Source of the DNA: Caldalkalibacillus salinus | Lineage (GTDB): Bacteria > Bacillota > Bacilli > Caldalkalibacillales > JCM-10596 | DNA length: 64,000 bases | Reading direction: 5' to 3' | Assembly: GCF_016745835.1 (NCBI RefSeq) | Contig: NZ_JAERVL010000012.1 | Span: forward strand, 1-64,000 | Part shown: one piece after another, positions 8,981 to 19,582 of the stretch | Numbering within the stretch: position 1 is the stretch's first letter | Layout of the letters: each line of letters begins with the position of its first letter | Notes under the pieces: model-generated | What the model was told of the DNA's origin: nothing | Databases searched by the model: none | What the model saw: only the letters and a program-made list of their open reading frames with translations | Translations under genes and position numbers: made by a program

Positions 8981-10732
8981 CTATTCACTCTCTTTTTTTT
9001 CTATCTGAAGCGCGGTGAGGTCTCCTGGGTCTTCATTTAACTCCCACGCTTTTAAAACGCGACGCATGATCTTTCCGCTGATTCGGGTCTTAGGCAGTTC
9101 TTTTATCACTTCGATTTCTCGAGGTGCTGCGTGTGCGGCTAACTTTGTTTTGACGAAGTGACGTATATCTGCTAATAACGATTCGGAGTGTGTGTAGCCC
9201 TCCCGTAGGACGATAAAGGCTTTAACGATTTCTCCTCTCGTCGGGTCCGGCTTACCGATCACCCCCGCCTCCGCGACAGCAGGGTGTTCAATGAGCTTGC
9301 TTTCCACTTCAAACGGGCCGATGCGTTCACCCGAAGCGTTAATCATGTCATCGCCTCTGCCTTGGAAAAAGACGTAGCCCTCATTATCCTTATAGGCGAG
9401 ATCACCCGATACATACCATTCGTCATAAGGAAAGTACGACTGGTATTTCTCCTCGTTGTTCCAGATCGTTTTCATTAATCCGGGCCAGCCTTTTCGAACG
9501 GCGAGTTGCCCAACGTGTTTCGCTGGTAGAGCCCGACCCTCTTCATCTAATATGGCGACTTCAATGCCTGGAAACGCTCTGCCCATAGAGCCTGGTTTAA
9601 TCTCCTCACTAGGCAGATTGACGATCAAGAGCCCACCCGTTTCGGTCATCCACCATGTGTCATGGACACGCTTCTGCCAAACACGTTGAGCCCATTCCAC
9701 GACTTCTGGGTTCAGCGGTTCACCCACGCTTAAGATATGCCGTAAATGATGAAGATTGTACCTGTGAGCAACTTCATCACCGAGGGACATGATCATTCTG
9801 AAAGCCGTCGGCGCACTGTACCACACTGTGACTTTTAATTCTTCCAAGGTGCGATACCACTCATGGGCATCGAAACGACCCGTATTCACAACAATGGGAG
9901 CACGGTTTAACCACGGCGCAAAAATCCCGTAGGAGCTACCCGTGACCCATCCGGGATGAGACGTACACCAATAGATATCATCCTCTTTGAGATCCAGCAC
10001 CCATTTTCCTGTAATATGATGATGGATCATGGCTCTGTGAGCATGCAGAACGCCTTTCGGTTTCCCCGTTGATCCGGACGTATAGTGAATAATCATACCG
10101 TCTTCTAGATCGAGCCATTCTATAGGCTCATCGTTCACTTCAACTTCAGCCAACGCTTGGTTTAAAGCATAGGTGTGAGGCAAACGAGCATCATCTGGCC
10201 CCAACACAAACACTTTTTCTAGGTGAGGAAGCTCAGCGTAAGGGACACGATGCTGCAAGTCTGTATCGGTAATCAGGAACCTTGCTTCACAATCTTGCAT
10301 GCGGTCCTTAACAGCTGCCTCCATAAACGCTTCAAACAACGGACCGACAATGGCGCCCGCCTTAATCGCACCTAAAATTGCAAAGTAGCATTCAGGGGTT
10401 TTTGGTAAAAAGACAAAAACGCGATCCCCTTTCTGCATGCCATGCTTTTTGAGTACAGTTGCGTATCGATCCGTCTCTCTCTTAAGGTCTGCAAAAGTAA
10501 AGGACACTGTCTGCAGACGATCTTGTTCATCTTCGGTATGCTCTGGTAGATAAATCAGGGCCGTTTTGTCCCCGTAGCCTTCCTGTACATGGCGATCGAT
10601 ACACTCATAGGCCATGTTAACCTGCCCCGTTTGGGCCCATGTAAAATGAGACTCGGCGTCTTTCCAATTGAATGTACGTCTACGCTCTAGGTAATCCCCG
10701 ATATTAGACTCTGCTCTACTGATAAGTGTCAT
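8981..10732 (-). CDS. AMP-forming acetyl-CoA-synthetase-like acyl-CoA ligase
   Basis: This ANL-superfamily ligase activates a carboxylate with ATP and CoA. The P-loop-like core YTSGSTGKPKGVLH, the WWMTETGG motif, SGDLAYKDNEGY, and the C-terminal TRISGKIMRR with the conserved, acetylatable Lys are all intact. It resembles bacillus AcsA in length (583 residues from ATG 10732) and motifs. ATG 10732 is preferred over an upstream in-frame Met because GGAGCGGAGAG ends four bases before it. Its place between a sulfonate-type transporter and hom, under a SAM riboswitch, suggests that it supplies acyl-CoA for sulfur assimilation rather than for general acetate use; this is inference and acetate itself is not proven as substrate. 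Confidence 0.88.
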   Translation of the reverse strand: MTLISRAESNIGDYLERRRTFNWKDAESHFTWAQTGQVNMAYECIDRHVQEGYGDKTALIYLPEHTEDEQDRLQTVSFTFADLKRETDRYATVLKKHGMQKGDRVFVFLPKTPECYFAILGAIKAGAIVGPLFEAFMEAAVKDRMQDCEARFLITDTDLQHRVPYAELPHLEKVFVLGPDDARLPHTYALNQALAEVEVNDEPIEWLDLEDGMIIHYTSGSTGKPKGVLHAHRAMIHHHITGKWVLDLKEDDIYWCTSHPGWVTGSSYGIFAPWLNRAPIVVNTGRFDAHEWYRTLEELKVTVWYSAPTAFRMIMSLGDEVAHRYNLHHLRHILSVGEPLNPEVVEWAQRVWQKRVHDTWWMTETGGLLIVNLPSEEIKPGSMGRAFPGIEVAILDEEGRALPAKHVGQLAVRKGWPGLMKTIWNNEEKYQSYFPYDEWYVSGDLAYKDNEGYVFFQGRGDDMINASGERIGPFEVESKLIEHPAVAEAGVIGKPDPTRGEIVKAFIVLREGYTHSESLLADIRHFVKTKLAAHAAPREIEVIKELPKTRISGKIMRRVLKAWELNEDPGDLTALQIEKKESE

Positions 10733-10825
10733 GTTTCTCTCCGCTCCTATCCATACACTGTGTCTATCTCTCTCTCGTTTGGCTATCACTTGTCTCTCTT
10801 TTGTACTTTTTATAGTTGTGTGGTG

Positions 10826-11560
10826 TTAAACCAATGTTCGTTCTAAGTCCAACCAGCCTAATATTTGTTCTTTTTGCTGAGCTAAGGCCTGGTCTCCTCT
10901 CTGACGTGGGCGAGGGCCTGAGACTTGAACATCTCGGATGAGTGCGCCAGGTTGACCATTAAAAATCAGTAATCGATCACACAGATATAACGCTTCGTCA
11001 ATATCATGCGTCACTAACAGCATCGTCGAGTTGACGGATTGCCAAATCTGGAGTAGCAAGTCTTGCAGCTGCATCTTTGTAAATGCATCTAACGCACTGA
11101 AGGGTTCATCGAGCAAAAGCAGGTCTGGTGTTGTCACCAACGCTCGTGCAATGGCCACTCTTTGGGCCATCCCTCCCGAAAGTTCTTTTGGATAGTGCTT
11201 TTCAAACCCTTTTAACCCTACCAACTGTAGTATTTCGGTTGCTTGACTGACTTGTGTTTGACTGTTGCCATGCAGCCCGAATGTCACGTTGTCTAGCACG
11301 TTTAACCATGGAAGCAAGCGTGGTTCTTGAAAGATGACCCCTACTTTTTCATGCACACCATCGATGTCTTCTTGATCGATCTGAATCGCACCTGATGATG
11401 CTGGATCTAGTCCCGCTATCACTCTGAGTAGACTGCTTTTTCCACAACCACTCGTTCCTAATATGCCAATAATCTCGCCTTCGCTAGCCTTAAACGTAAT
11501 GTCTGAGAAGGCTTGTGTTCCACTCTCAAACGTCCTTGTCACCTTATCTACGCTTAGCAC
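10826..11560 (-). CDS. ABC transporter ATP-binding protein, sulfonate/nitrate/taurine type
   Basis: This 244-residue ATPase energises import by the neighbouring permease and binding protein. Walker A GTSGCGKSS, the Q-loop, signature LSGGMAQRVAIARAL and Walker B LLLLDEPFSALD are complete. Family resemblance is to SsuB/TauB. The start is GTG after a GGGGGG RBS. A 169-base gap separates it from the permease gene, unusually wide for this operon. Confidence 0.92.
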   Translation of the reverse strand: MLSVDKVTRTFESGTQAFSDITFKASEGEIIGILGTSGCGKSSLLRVIAGLDPASSGAIQIDQEDIDGVHEKVGVIFQEPRLLPWLNVLDNVTFGLHGNSQTQVSQATEILQLVGLKGFEKHYPKELSGGMAQRVAIARALVTTPDLLLLDEPFSALDAFTKMQLQDLLLQIWQSVNSTMLLVTHDIDEALYLCDRLLIFNGQPGALIRDVQVSGPRPRQRGDQALAQQKEQILGWLDLERTLV

Positions 11561-11729
11561 GCGTCGTCCCCCCTTTTACATTCGTTTCAATCCAGTTCAT
11601 AATTTTGACAGACCGACCCTCATAGCAACATACGCTGATCTTGCCCTCAATCCAACTGACCGATCCACACCTCAACACCCTATCCCACGTCATGTCATAT
11701 GACACATATCACTTTAAGGGGATTTTCCA
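11561..11729 (-). other. Intra-operon gap between permease and ATPase genes
   Basis: The gap contains no convincing ORF. A small palindrome (TGTCATATGACA) lies near 11693-11704. No terminator-like stem with a T-run is seen, so readthrough from the upstream genes is likely. Confidence 0.4.
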
Positions 11730-12599
11730 TTACGCATGCTGATTAGAAAGATTGTCTTGCCAGTGTAACGCCTTTTTCTCGACGCGTTTGATGATGGCGT
11801 CTGTACCTTTGCCTAGGGCTGCAAATAAAACGATGCTGGCAATAATGAGTTCTGGCTTAGACGAGTTCTGCCCTAAGACTAACAAGTACCCTAAACCTTG
11901 GCTCGCCCCGAGCAGTTCAGCTGCGACAACGAACATCCAGCCTAAACCGAGGCCGCTTCTTAAGCCGACGAGGAGCGACGGTAAACAAGCGGGCAATATA
12001 ATTCTTCTCAGAAGTGCTGTGGCGTTTAAACCATACACTTGACCGACTTCGATCAGCTTCCGATCCACACTCAAAATGCCACTCAGCAGATTAAGGTAAA
12101 CGGGGAAAAAGACACCGACGCCAATGAGGGCGATCTTAGAATTTTCTCCGATACCGATCCATAAGAGGAACAGTGGGACCCAAGCCAATGAAGGGACAGA
12201 ACGAAAGGCTTGTATGAGAGGGTCAAAAAACCATAGGGCTGGACGATATAAGCCACATATAGCGCCTAGGATGACGGCCGCTAACGCACCGACAATAAAC
12301 CCTACGGCTATCCTGTACACGGTGATACCGATATGGCCCCATAGACTACCGTCACTCACCATACCTAGGGTAGCTGTGGCCACGACACTCGGTGCAGGAA
12401 GTTGGTGAGGCGCCACCCACCCAAGCTGGCACACCGACTCCCATACGATGATGAGGAGGAGTGGAAGGATGCTACCGATCACAGCCACCTTCGCCTTGCT
12501 ATCCTTTCGTTGCTTGACCTGTTTCGCACCCGCCTCGGCGTCTTGACCTGAGCGTTGATACCCACTTAGTGGATTAAAAACACTTGATTTCAGACTCAT
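11730..12599 (-). CDS. ABC transporter permease, sulfonate/nitrate/taurine type
   Basis: This integral membrane protein of about 289 residues has roughly six hydrophobic segments and the binding-protein-dependent transport EAA-like region (about residues 180-215, VGQVYGLNATALLRRIILP). It resembles SsuC/TauC. A cytoplasmic N-terminal stretch of about 40 residues is rich in Lys/Arg. ATG 12599 is preferred because GGAGG lies eight bases ahead; a GTG six bases upstream is the alternative. It starts 12 bases after the binding-protein gene stop. Confidence 0.9.
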   Translation of the reverse strand: MSLKSSVFNPLSGYQRSGQDAEAGAKQVKQRKDSKAKVAVIGSILPLLLIIVWESVCQLGWVAPHQLPAPSVVATATLGMVSDGSLWGHIGITVYRIAVGFIVGALAAVILGAICGLYRPALWFFDPLIQAFRSVPSLAWVPLFLLWIGIGENSKIALIGVGVFFPVYLNLLSGILSVDRKLIEVGQVYGLNATALLRRIILPACLPSLLVGLRSGLGLGWMFVVAAELLGASQGLGYLLVLGQNSSKPELIIASIVLFAALGKGTDAIIKRVEKKALHWQDNLSNQHA

Positions 12600-12611
12600 C
12601 TCCACTCCCTC

Positions 12612-13682
12612 CTAGTGCTCTTCATCTGCAGCTGTATCGGTTGTTTCGGCTGTTTCCTGTGATGCTTCATCGTCTTCATGATCTTCACCCTCTATGACGC
12701 GTTCAGCGTAAGCGGGTTGAATCAAATTTTCGATGCTCTGATCGATGTCTGCGTCTGCTCTGATCGTTTCATCTAACTGCAGGACTTCCGCAGCGGCCAC
12801 CAACGCTTCACGATGAACGTCACCTGGAATCGGTTGGGAAAAATCATTTCGTGTTTGCAGTTGATGTGTGGCAACCTCAAGATCTAACGAAGCTTCTTGT
12901 GCTAATATTTCAGCCGCTTCATCTGGATTGTCGATGGTCCATTTTCTAGCACGCTCATATAGTGCAATGACCTTATCAACGTACGCCGGATACGCTTCGG
13001 CAAAAGCTGAACGGACATTAAGGAATCCGTATGTATTGAAGTCAGGGTTTCTATAAAACAATGCTGCATCCGCTTCAAGCTCGACTCTGGCCATATGAGG
13101 ATCGAGACCTGCCCAAGCATCTACTTGCTCTGAGGTTAGCGCCATCGCCCCATCTCCATGCTGTAGGGGAACAAGTTCAATATCTTCTTGGGATAAGCCC
13201 ACTTCATTCAAAGCTCGTAATAAGAAAATAAATGGATCAGTGCCGAGTGTGGCTGCGACTCGTTTCCCACTGAGGTCTTCTACGCTCTGTATACCAGAAT
13301 CGGCATTCGTGACGAGTGCGGTCCATTCAGGCTTAGAATAAATATATACCGCTTCGATCGGTGCATTGGTGTTAGCCTTAGAGATCAGGGCGGCTGCACC
13401 TGCTGTCGAACCAAAATCCACACTATCGCTATTGAGTAATTCAAGGGCTTTGTTACTTCCTTGACTTAGGACGAACTCTACTTCAATCCCTTCTTCGGCA
13501 AACGCTTCTTCCGCCCAGCCAAACTCTTTTAACACGAGGCTTGTCGGTGAATAGTAGGCATAATCCAATACAATCTTTTCAGGTTTATCGCTACTCGTTT
13601 GTTGCGCACACCCGGTGGCTATGACCACCAGGCATGCGACCAAAAGAAGGAACAAACGAGCACTTATGATATTTTTTTTCAT
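12612..13682 (-). CDS. ABC transporter substrate-binding lipoprotein, SsuA/TauA-like
   Basis: The 356-residue lipoprotein captures the substrate outside the membrane. Its signal peptide ends in the lipobox VIATGC (Cys about 25). The body has the NMT1/SsuA-like pattern (EEAFAEEGIEVEFV, QGSNKALELL, AALISKAN, VAATLGTDP). The tail, about residues 325-356, is a short acidic EDHEDDEA-type extension. The presence in a methionine operon points to an organosulfur substrate, but no FMN-dependent sulfonate monooxygenase (SsuD) is next to it, so the ligand is unknown. Confidence 0.9.
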   Translation of the reverse strand: MKKNIISARLFLLLVACLVVIATGCAQQTSSDKPEKIVLDYAYYSPTSLVLKEFGWAEEAFAEEGIEVEFVLSQGSNKALELLNSDSVDFGSTAGAAALISKANTNAPIEAVYIYSKPEWTALVTNADSGIQSVEDLSGKRVAATLGTDPFIFLLRALNEVGLSQEDIELVPLQHGDGAMALTSEQVDAWAGLDPHMARVELEADAALFYRNPDFNTYGFLNVRSAFAEAYPAYVDKVIALYERARKWTIDNPDEAAEILAQEASLDLEVATHQLQTRNDFSQPIPGDVHREALVAAAEVLQLDETIRADADIDQSIENLIQPAYAERVIEGEDHEDDEASQETAETTDTAADEEH

Positions 13683-13719
13683 GGCTCTCCACTCCTATTT
13701 GTATGTCTGTCTCCAATGT

Positions 13720-14178
13720 CTAGAGCTCACACGCATACGTCACAATCGTGCCTCTTAAACGTTGGGCTTCCTTATACGTGCATCGGTTGTGTACCACTTC
13801 TAAACCAGCATCTCTCGCAATTTGGGCCGCCTCTTCAGAAATGACACCCTCTTGTAGCCAAAATACTTTCGGTCTGACTTCGGCGGCCTCTTTTGCTAGT
13901 TCCACTGCGGCTGCTGGGCTTCTGAAGATTTGACACACATCGATTTTTTCGGGAACGGAACGCAGATCGGGATACGCTTGCTCACCTAGAACCTCTGTTT
14001 CTCTCGGGTTCACAGGGATGATTTTATACCCCAATCGTTGCATTTTCCTCGCTAGTCGATGACTCGGTCGGGCTGGATTACTTGATAAGCCCACAATCGC
14101 CAGCGTCTTCGGACGTTGCACCTCTTGACCGTCCACCGTTTCCCTCACGAGTGATGAATCTAAAGCCCAGCGGATCAC
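13720..14178 (-). CDS. CoA-binding domain protein (YccU type)
   Basis: This 152-residue single-domain protein has a CoA-binding Rossmann fold: LAIVGLSSNPARPSHRLA at residues 26-43, then PVNPRE and VFWLQEGVISEEA. Proteins of this family bind CoA or acyl-CoA in crystal structures, but their role is not settled. The GTG start has only a weak RBS (GAAGG) and begins 14 bases after metY. The gene shares the SAM-controlled transcript with an acyl-CoA synthetase-like gene, which hints at a common CoA-linked function. Confidence 0.85.
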   Translation of the reverse strand: MIRWALDSSLVRETVDGQEVQRPKTLAIVGLSSNPARPSHRLARKMQRLGYKIIPVNPRETEVLGEQAYPDLRSVPEKIDVCQIFRSPAAAVELAKEAAEVRPKVFWLQEGVISEEAAQIARDAGLEVVHNRCTYKEAQRLRGTIVTYACEL

Positions 14179-14192
14179 GCCTTCATCGTTAA

Positions 14193-15557
<1,365 letters not shown>

Positions 15558-15671
15558 TCATAGTGGAAATGGGCCTCGACTATCCTTATCTTCTGAATCT
15601 TGGAAATGTTCTGTGTTCAATTTGTATGGTATGTTCTCCCGTTCTCCGTTCTCCCCACCTCCTAAAATATA

Positions 15672-15703
15672 AAAAGCCCTTCACTCAAATGAGAGAAGGG
15701 CTA
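15672..15703 (-). terminator. Terminator stem of the SAM riboswitch
   Basis: On the minus strand AGCCCTTC pairs with GAAGGGCT and is followed by TTTTTAT. It lies directly after the aptamer and an ACTAGAT/ATCTAGT helix (15731-15714) that can act in the switch. Confidence 0.92.
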
Positions 15704-15728
15704 GTATTCATGACTAGATAAAATCTAG

Positions 15729-15866
15729 TTATCAATGCTACCGTTCATCTCATCTTCGGAGTGGATCAAATCATCCATCACTCTGAAATTGGCACCGGGC
15801 ATTAATCGTTAATGCTGGTTGCCGAGGTTTCATAGGGTCAGTCCCTCCACCTCTCTGGATAAGATA
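15729..15866 (-). ncRNA. SAM-I riboswitch (S-box) aptamer
   Basis: The minus strand shows the S-box signature: TTATCCAGAGAGG, GGAGGGACTGACCC, ATGAAACCTCGGCAACC, the GGTGCCAATT element and closing GATAA of P1. With the downstream terminator it forms a transcription-attenuating switch about 210 bases ahead of metY. It explains most of the otherwise gene-free interval 15516-16049. Confidence 0.97.
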
Positions 15867-15942
15867 TAGCGTGTATGAAGTTGTTCACAATGTAAAGTTG
15901 GTCTTGATGTTTAATCGTTTGTGTTTTGAAATGTTGATACTA

Positions 15943-15971
15943 ATCATATATTGAATTAAATTGGGTGTCAA
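15943..15971 (-). promoter_or_regulatory. Sigma-A promoter of the SAM-controlled operon
   Basis: TTGACA (15971-15966), a 17-base spacer and TATGAT (15948-15943) on the minus strand form a near-consensus promoter about 80 bases upstream of the aptamer. Confidence 0.88.
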
Positions 15972-16049
15972 TACTTTTTACAAAAAATATTGACAGTCAT
16001 CTTCCTCTCCCTGTAACAGGCCCGCAGGTCACAGGGTCTAAGGTGTCCT

Positions 16050-17495
16050 TTATCTAAGAAAACGGTGGTTTGCTATATCAGCCACCACTTCCCGTGAGCG
16101 GAAAAATGCGTTATCGGCGAGTCTAGGGTTATAGAAATACAACGCATCTCCAACATATTCTGTACCAGCAAACACTTCCCGAGCGGCGAGATAAGCTGTT
16201 TCACTCGGTACTGCAGAGTGAAATCTGCCGTTTCTTACAGGGGTGAATTGATTCGGCTGGTAGATCACGTCTCGAATACTATTAGGAAAATAGGCACTCT
16301 CTACACGGTTCATGACGACGTTACCAACAGCAACTTGTCCCTTAAAGGGTTCATAGCCTGCCTCAACGTAGATGATGCGTGCTAGGAGTTCAAGCTCTTT
16401 CTCATCAAGTTTATTTTCCGTGACTTGAGGAATCACGACTCTCAGTTCTTGCCCCGCTTTGAGGATCTTACCATTTTCATAATCCTCTAGCGCTTGCAAT
16501 AATTCTTCTTCTGTTAGCTTGTCCTCTTCAGCGCTCTGTTCATCCTCGGACGCCTGGTTCTCTTCAGATTCTTGATCCTCTTCTGTTCTCGGTTCTTCTT
16601 CTGATCCTTGGTTATCTTGTGATGTTTGGTCCTCATCTGTTTCTTGTCCATCTTCAGACGTTTGGTCCTCGTCTGTTTCTTGTCCATCTTCGGACGTTTG
16701 GTCCTCATCTGTTTCTCCATCTTCAGACGTTTGGTCTTCATCTGTTTCTTGTCCATCTTCAGACGTTTGGTCTTCGTCTATTGCTTGTCCATCTTCAGAC
16801 GTGCCGTCGCTCTCTTCTGTCCCATCACTCTCTTGGTATGACGGCTCACCATTCACCGTTGTATCATCTTCTTCTGTGGTATCCTCAGCAGCGATTTCTT
16901 GCTCTTCCTCCTGGTTCTGATCTAAGTTAACGGCGGCCACAGACGCTTGAACATCATGTATATCGTTCCGTTCTCTCAGTTCATCGATGGGGATATCAAC
17001 CGCTTCACTAATCTCTTGTAATGTCTCCCCTTCTTGCACAACGTGTAACGGTTTATCTATGATGTGTACCCGCTTTTTGTCTCTTTCCCAATAGACTTTT
17101 GCGTGTAACAGTTCAGCCACATGTCTCACAGGAAGGTATGTTCTTCCGTCATGAAGAAACGGAGCCGCATCGAGAATGTACTCTTCACCGTTGAATTTAA
17201 TGATCTTACTATCCAGTGTGAATGTCATTTGGTCATCTGCCTGAGAAGTAATATGTAACGAAGAGGTCGCTTGTTCCCACTCCATTACAGCCCCTAATGA
17301 CTGCGAGACAAAGCGGACGGGGACAAACAATCGGCCATCTCTCAGCATGATCGGATCGTCTGCAGCCACCTCCTCACCGTCGACAACAAACATTGTCTCC
17401 GCCAGTTCATCAGTTTGAGCAAGCACCAGTGTTAAACCACTAATCCCAGCTCCAATTAACAATATTAATAATAAAACACGTGTATGATGGTTCAT
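16050..17495 (-). CDS. Exported SleB-type cell wall hydrolase with stalk, LysM and acidic repeat linker
   Basis: The 481-residue protein has an N-terminal membrane/signal segment (about 7-27), a copper amine oxidase N-terminal-like domain (about 33-148, two LFVPVRF/TYLPVRH motifs), a LysM-like peptidoglycan-binding unit (about 150-195, HVVQEGETLQEI), a very acidic linker (about 195-340) with tandem DEDQTSEDGQET units, and a SleB/CwlJ hydrolase domain (about 368-481; ARIIYVEAGYEPFKGQVAVG has the conserved Glu). It probably cleaves muramic-lactam or vegetative peptidoglycan outside the membrane. Role in sporulation is possible but not shown by context. Confidence 0.88.
   Translation of the reverse strand: MNHHTRVLLLILLIGAGISGLTLVLAQTDELAETMFVVDGEEVAADDPIMLRDGRLFVPVRFVSQSLGAVMEWEQATSSLHITSQADDQMTFTLDSKIIKFNGEEYILDAAPFLHDGRTYLPVRHVAELLHAKVYWERDKKRVHIIDKPLHVVQEGETLQEISEAVDIPIDELRERNDIHDVQASVAAVNLDQNQEEEQEIAAEDTTEEDDTTVNGEPSYQESDGTEESDGTSEDGQAIDEDQTSEDGQETDEDQTSEDGETDEDQTSEDGQETDEDQTSEDGQETDEDQTSQDNQGSEEEPRTEEDQESEENQASEDEQSAEEDKLTEEELLQALEDYENGKILKAGQELRVVIPQVTENKLDEKELELLARIIYVEAGYEPFKGQVAVGNVVMNRVESAYFPNSIRDVIYQPNQFTPVRNGRFHSAVPSETAYLAAREVFAGTEYVGDALYFYNPRLADNAFFRSREVVADIANHRFLR
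16626..16802 (-). repeat. Acidic 36-bp tandem repeat in the wall hydrolase
   Basis: Five units of twelve residues (TSEDGQETDEDQ) cover residues 232-290; one unit lacks a single codon (33 bases). The array lies in the flexible linker between LysM and the catalytic domain. Near-identical DNA copies make its length likely to vary. Confidence 0.9.
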
Positions 17496-17757
17496 GTTAT
17501 CCTCCTAAATTGTACATAAAAATTATTTTATAAATGAATCGAAGACATTGTACCACAACCATTCGAAACTCTTAAATTCCTTTTGTTGGTCTTTTCTATA
17601 ATAGTGTCTAAACTCCCGGATAAATAGAAATTATTAGCATTATTGCCAACAAAAAAAGGAAAGAAAACATGCCTTCTCTCCTTTTTACTTCACTTTACTT
17701 TTTTATTCATATATTGGTCTGTCCCCCATATACATGGATGATAAAGGGGGAACTTAT

Positions 17758-17952
17758 ATGACGATGGGAACCAGTTATGTTGAATTTTTTGGATTTTTTA
17801 TCTTTTTCTTGATCGTGTGTGGTCTTGTGGCTCTCACTATGGCGCGAGGAATTCGTCAAGATTTTGCCATGAAGTACGATTATTATTACTTGTGGTATGA
17901 GTATGCCGATAGTGAAGAGGAACTTCTCAGAAAGATCAAAAAGACATACTAA
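17758..17952 (+). CDS. Small single-pass membrane protein
   Basis: This protein of about 64 residues is not recognised. Residues 9-30 (EFFGFFIFFLIVCGLVAL) form one membrane span and the tail is Tyr-rich and charged (DYYYLWYEY, then EEELLRKIKKTY). AGGGGG lies seven bases ahead of the ATG at 17758, making that start better than the upstream in-frame ATG at 17734. It is alone on the plus strand between two minus-strand genes. The 17496-17733 stretch before it is AT-rich and holds no gene. Confidence 0.65.
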   Translation: MTMGTSYVEFFGFFIFFLIVCGLVALTMARGIRQDFAMKYDYYYLWYEYADSEEELLRKIKKTY

Positions 17953-18026
17953 TGCGGTGATGTGGCTATATCCGTGTCACTCATGTCGATCGACCATAGG
18001 GTTCGTCAACCATGGACACGGACAAG

Positions 18027-18044
18027 CCTTAGTACTAAGGTTTT
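18027..18044 (+). terminator. Palindromic stem with T-run between convergent genes
   Basis: CCTTAGTACTAAGG followed by TTTT lies about 75 bases past the stop of the small membrane protein. A larger dyad, TCCGTGTC/GACACGGA (17971-18022), lies just before it. Either could end the short plus-strand transcript. Confidence 0.45.
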
Positions 18045-18059
18045 AATGGTGCTGCGGTT

Positions 18060-19505
18060 TTAGTTTTGTTGACGTCTTTGCTTTTTTAACCGTTCGTTCA
18101 CTTGTTGTTGAATGCGTTTTCTTTTCCCTTTTTGTTCCTGTTTCTTCTTTTCCATGGCGATCTTCTTTTTATAACCCGGTTTAACTTTTTTGGGTTTGTG
18201 CTTTTGCTTCGGGTTAGCAGATGAAGGTTTTGACGCTACTCCCTTTTTCGCTGAGCCCTCTCTTCCACTTTGTTGATGTTCGGATGGGTCCTTGTCCGTC
18301 GTTCGAACGTTTTTAGATCGTGTGGGTGCATGCTTATGTCTTTTTCGGGGCTGATGACCTTCTTGTTTTCTTTCCGGAAGGTCGAATACACCCTGCTCTG
18401 ATGATAGTATTCGCTCTTCTATCGGTTGGCCAATAGCAGATTCAATTTTACGCATAATACTTTTTTGTTTTGGAGAGACGAAGGAGATGGCCACCCCTTC
18501 TTCATTCGCACGACCCGTTCTCCCCACACGATGTATATAGCTCTCTGTGTCTGAAGGGAGATCAAAGTTGATGACATGTGTCACGCCTTCGACATCGAGT
18601 CCTCTTGCGGCGATATCCGTACACACTAAATATTGAAACTTCATGTCCCGGAAGTCCTTCATAATTCTCTCTCGTTTATTTTGGGAAAATCCGCCGTGTA
18701 AGGCCTTAGCCTCTAATCCTAAAGATTGCAGATCATGGGTGATCAGCTCTACCCTTTTCTGTGTATTAACGAAAACAATGCACAAGAAAGGCGTTATTTT
18801 CTCCACCAGGTATTTGAGATGATCCGCTTTCTCACTTTGATTAATGACATAATAATACTGACGGACTTGCTCTGACGTTTGTTGTGTCCCTATACGGATG
18901 TGAGGGGGCTGATGCATAAACCGATGAGCGAGTTGTTTGACCCGGTCAGGCATGGTGGCTGAGAACAACAGCGTTTGTTTCTGAGTCGCCGTATTGGCTA
19001 TGATCAGCTCGACTTCTTCTTGGAATCCCATTTCCAACATTTTATCCGCTTCATCTAGAACAAGTGTGTGAATTCGACCAAAGTGCAGTGTCTCCCGTTG
19101 CAAGTGATCTAAAATACGACCAGGCGTCCCCACGACGATATGTACATTTTGTTTAAATTTATTGATTTGAGCTTGGATATCTCTACCCCCGTGTAGGCAG
19201 ACGGTATGAACGTCCATATAGCGGCTCAAATCTCTAATATCTTCGGTGATCTGAATGGCCAACTCCCTGGTTGGCGTCATGATGAGGGCTTGTATATCCT
19301 TCATCTCAGGGTCTATCTTCTCAAGAATGGGGATGACAAACGCCGCCGTCTTCCCTGTCCCCGTTTGTGCCTGTCCAATTAAGTCCTTCCCCTCTAAGGC
19401 AAGTGGCACCGTCTTCTCTTGAATAGGCGTTGGCTCCTTAAAATATAAATCTTTTATCGCTTTTAAAACTTCTTGTTTCAAACCAAAAGTATGGAATGTA
19501 TTCAT
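18060..19505 (-). CDS. DEAD-box RNA helicase with long basic tail
   Basis: This ATP-dependent RNA helicase, probably for rRNA maturation or mRNA turnover, has all core motifs: GQAQTGTGKT (I), PTRELA (Ia), GTPGR (Ib), DEAD (II), FSATMP (III), FVNT, ARGLDV (V) and HRVGRTGR (VI). The last 110 or so residues are Lys/Arg/Gln-rich, including KKVKPGYKKK, a tail also found in bacillus CshB, while the core looks closer to CshA/DeaD. ATG 19505 is preferred (GGGAGG nine bases ahead). About 481 residues. The exact paralogue name is left open. Confidence 0.92.
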   Translation of the reverse strand: MNTFHTFGLKQEVLKAIKDLYFKEPTPIQEKTVPLALEGKDLIGQAQTGTGKTAAFVIPILEKIDPEMKDIQALIMTPTRELAIQITEDIRDLSRYMDVHTVCLHGGRDIQAQINKFKQNVHIVVGTPGRILDHLQRETLHFGRIHTLVLDEADKMLEMGFQEEVELIIANTATQKQTLLFSATMPDRVKQLAHRFMHQPPHIRIGTQQTSEQVRQYYYVINQSEKADHLKYLVEKITPFLCIVFVNTQKRVELITHDLQSLGLEAKALHGGFSQNKRERIMKDFRDMKFQYLVCTDIAARGLDVEGVTHVINFDLPSDTESYIHRVGRTGRANEEGVAISFVSPKQKSIMRKIESAIGQPIEERILSSEQGVFDLPERKQEGHQPRKRHKHAPTRSKNVRTTDKDPSEHQQSGREGSAKKGVASKPSSANPKQKHKPKKVKPGYKKKIAMEKKKQEQKGKRKRIQQQVNERLKKQRRQQN

Positions 19506-19582
19506 GATTAACATCCTCCCTAAACCTAAGCAAACCAGCAGAAAACAGTCACGCGAACTGTTCTCCCATGTGAATACCTTTT

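Noticed and set aside
16619-16930. Open frames on the plus strand over the acidic repeats
   Set aside because: They are antisense shadows of the repeated DNA in the wall hydrolase gene; no RBS and no family signature.
18029-18038. TTAGTACTAA as a FapR operator
   Set aside because: It lies between convergent ends, not in a promoter region, and lacks the full spaced operator; a terminator stem explains it.
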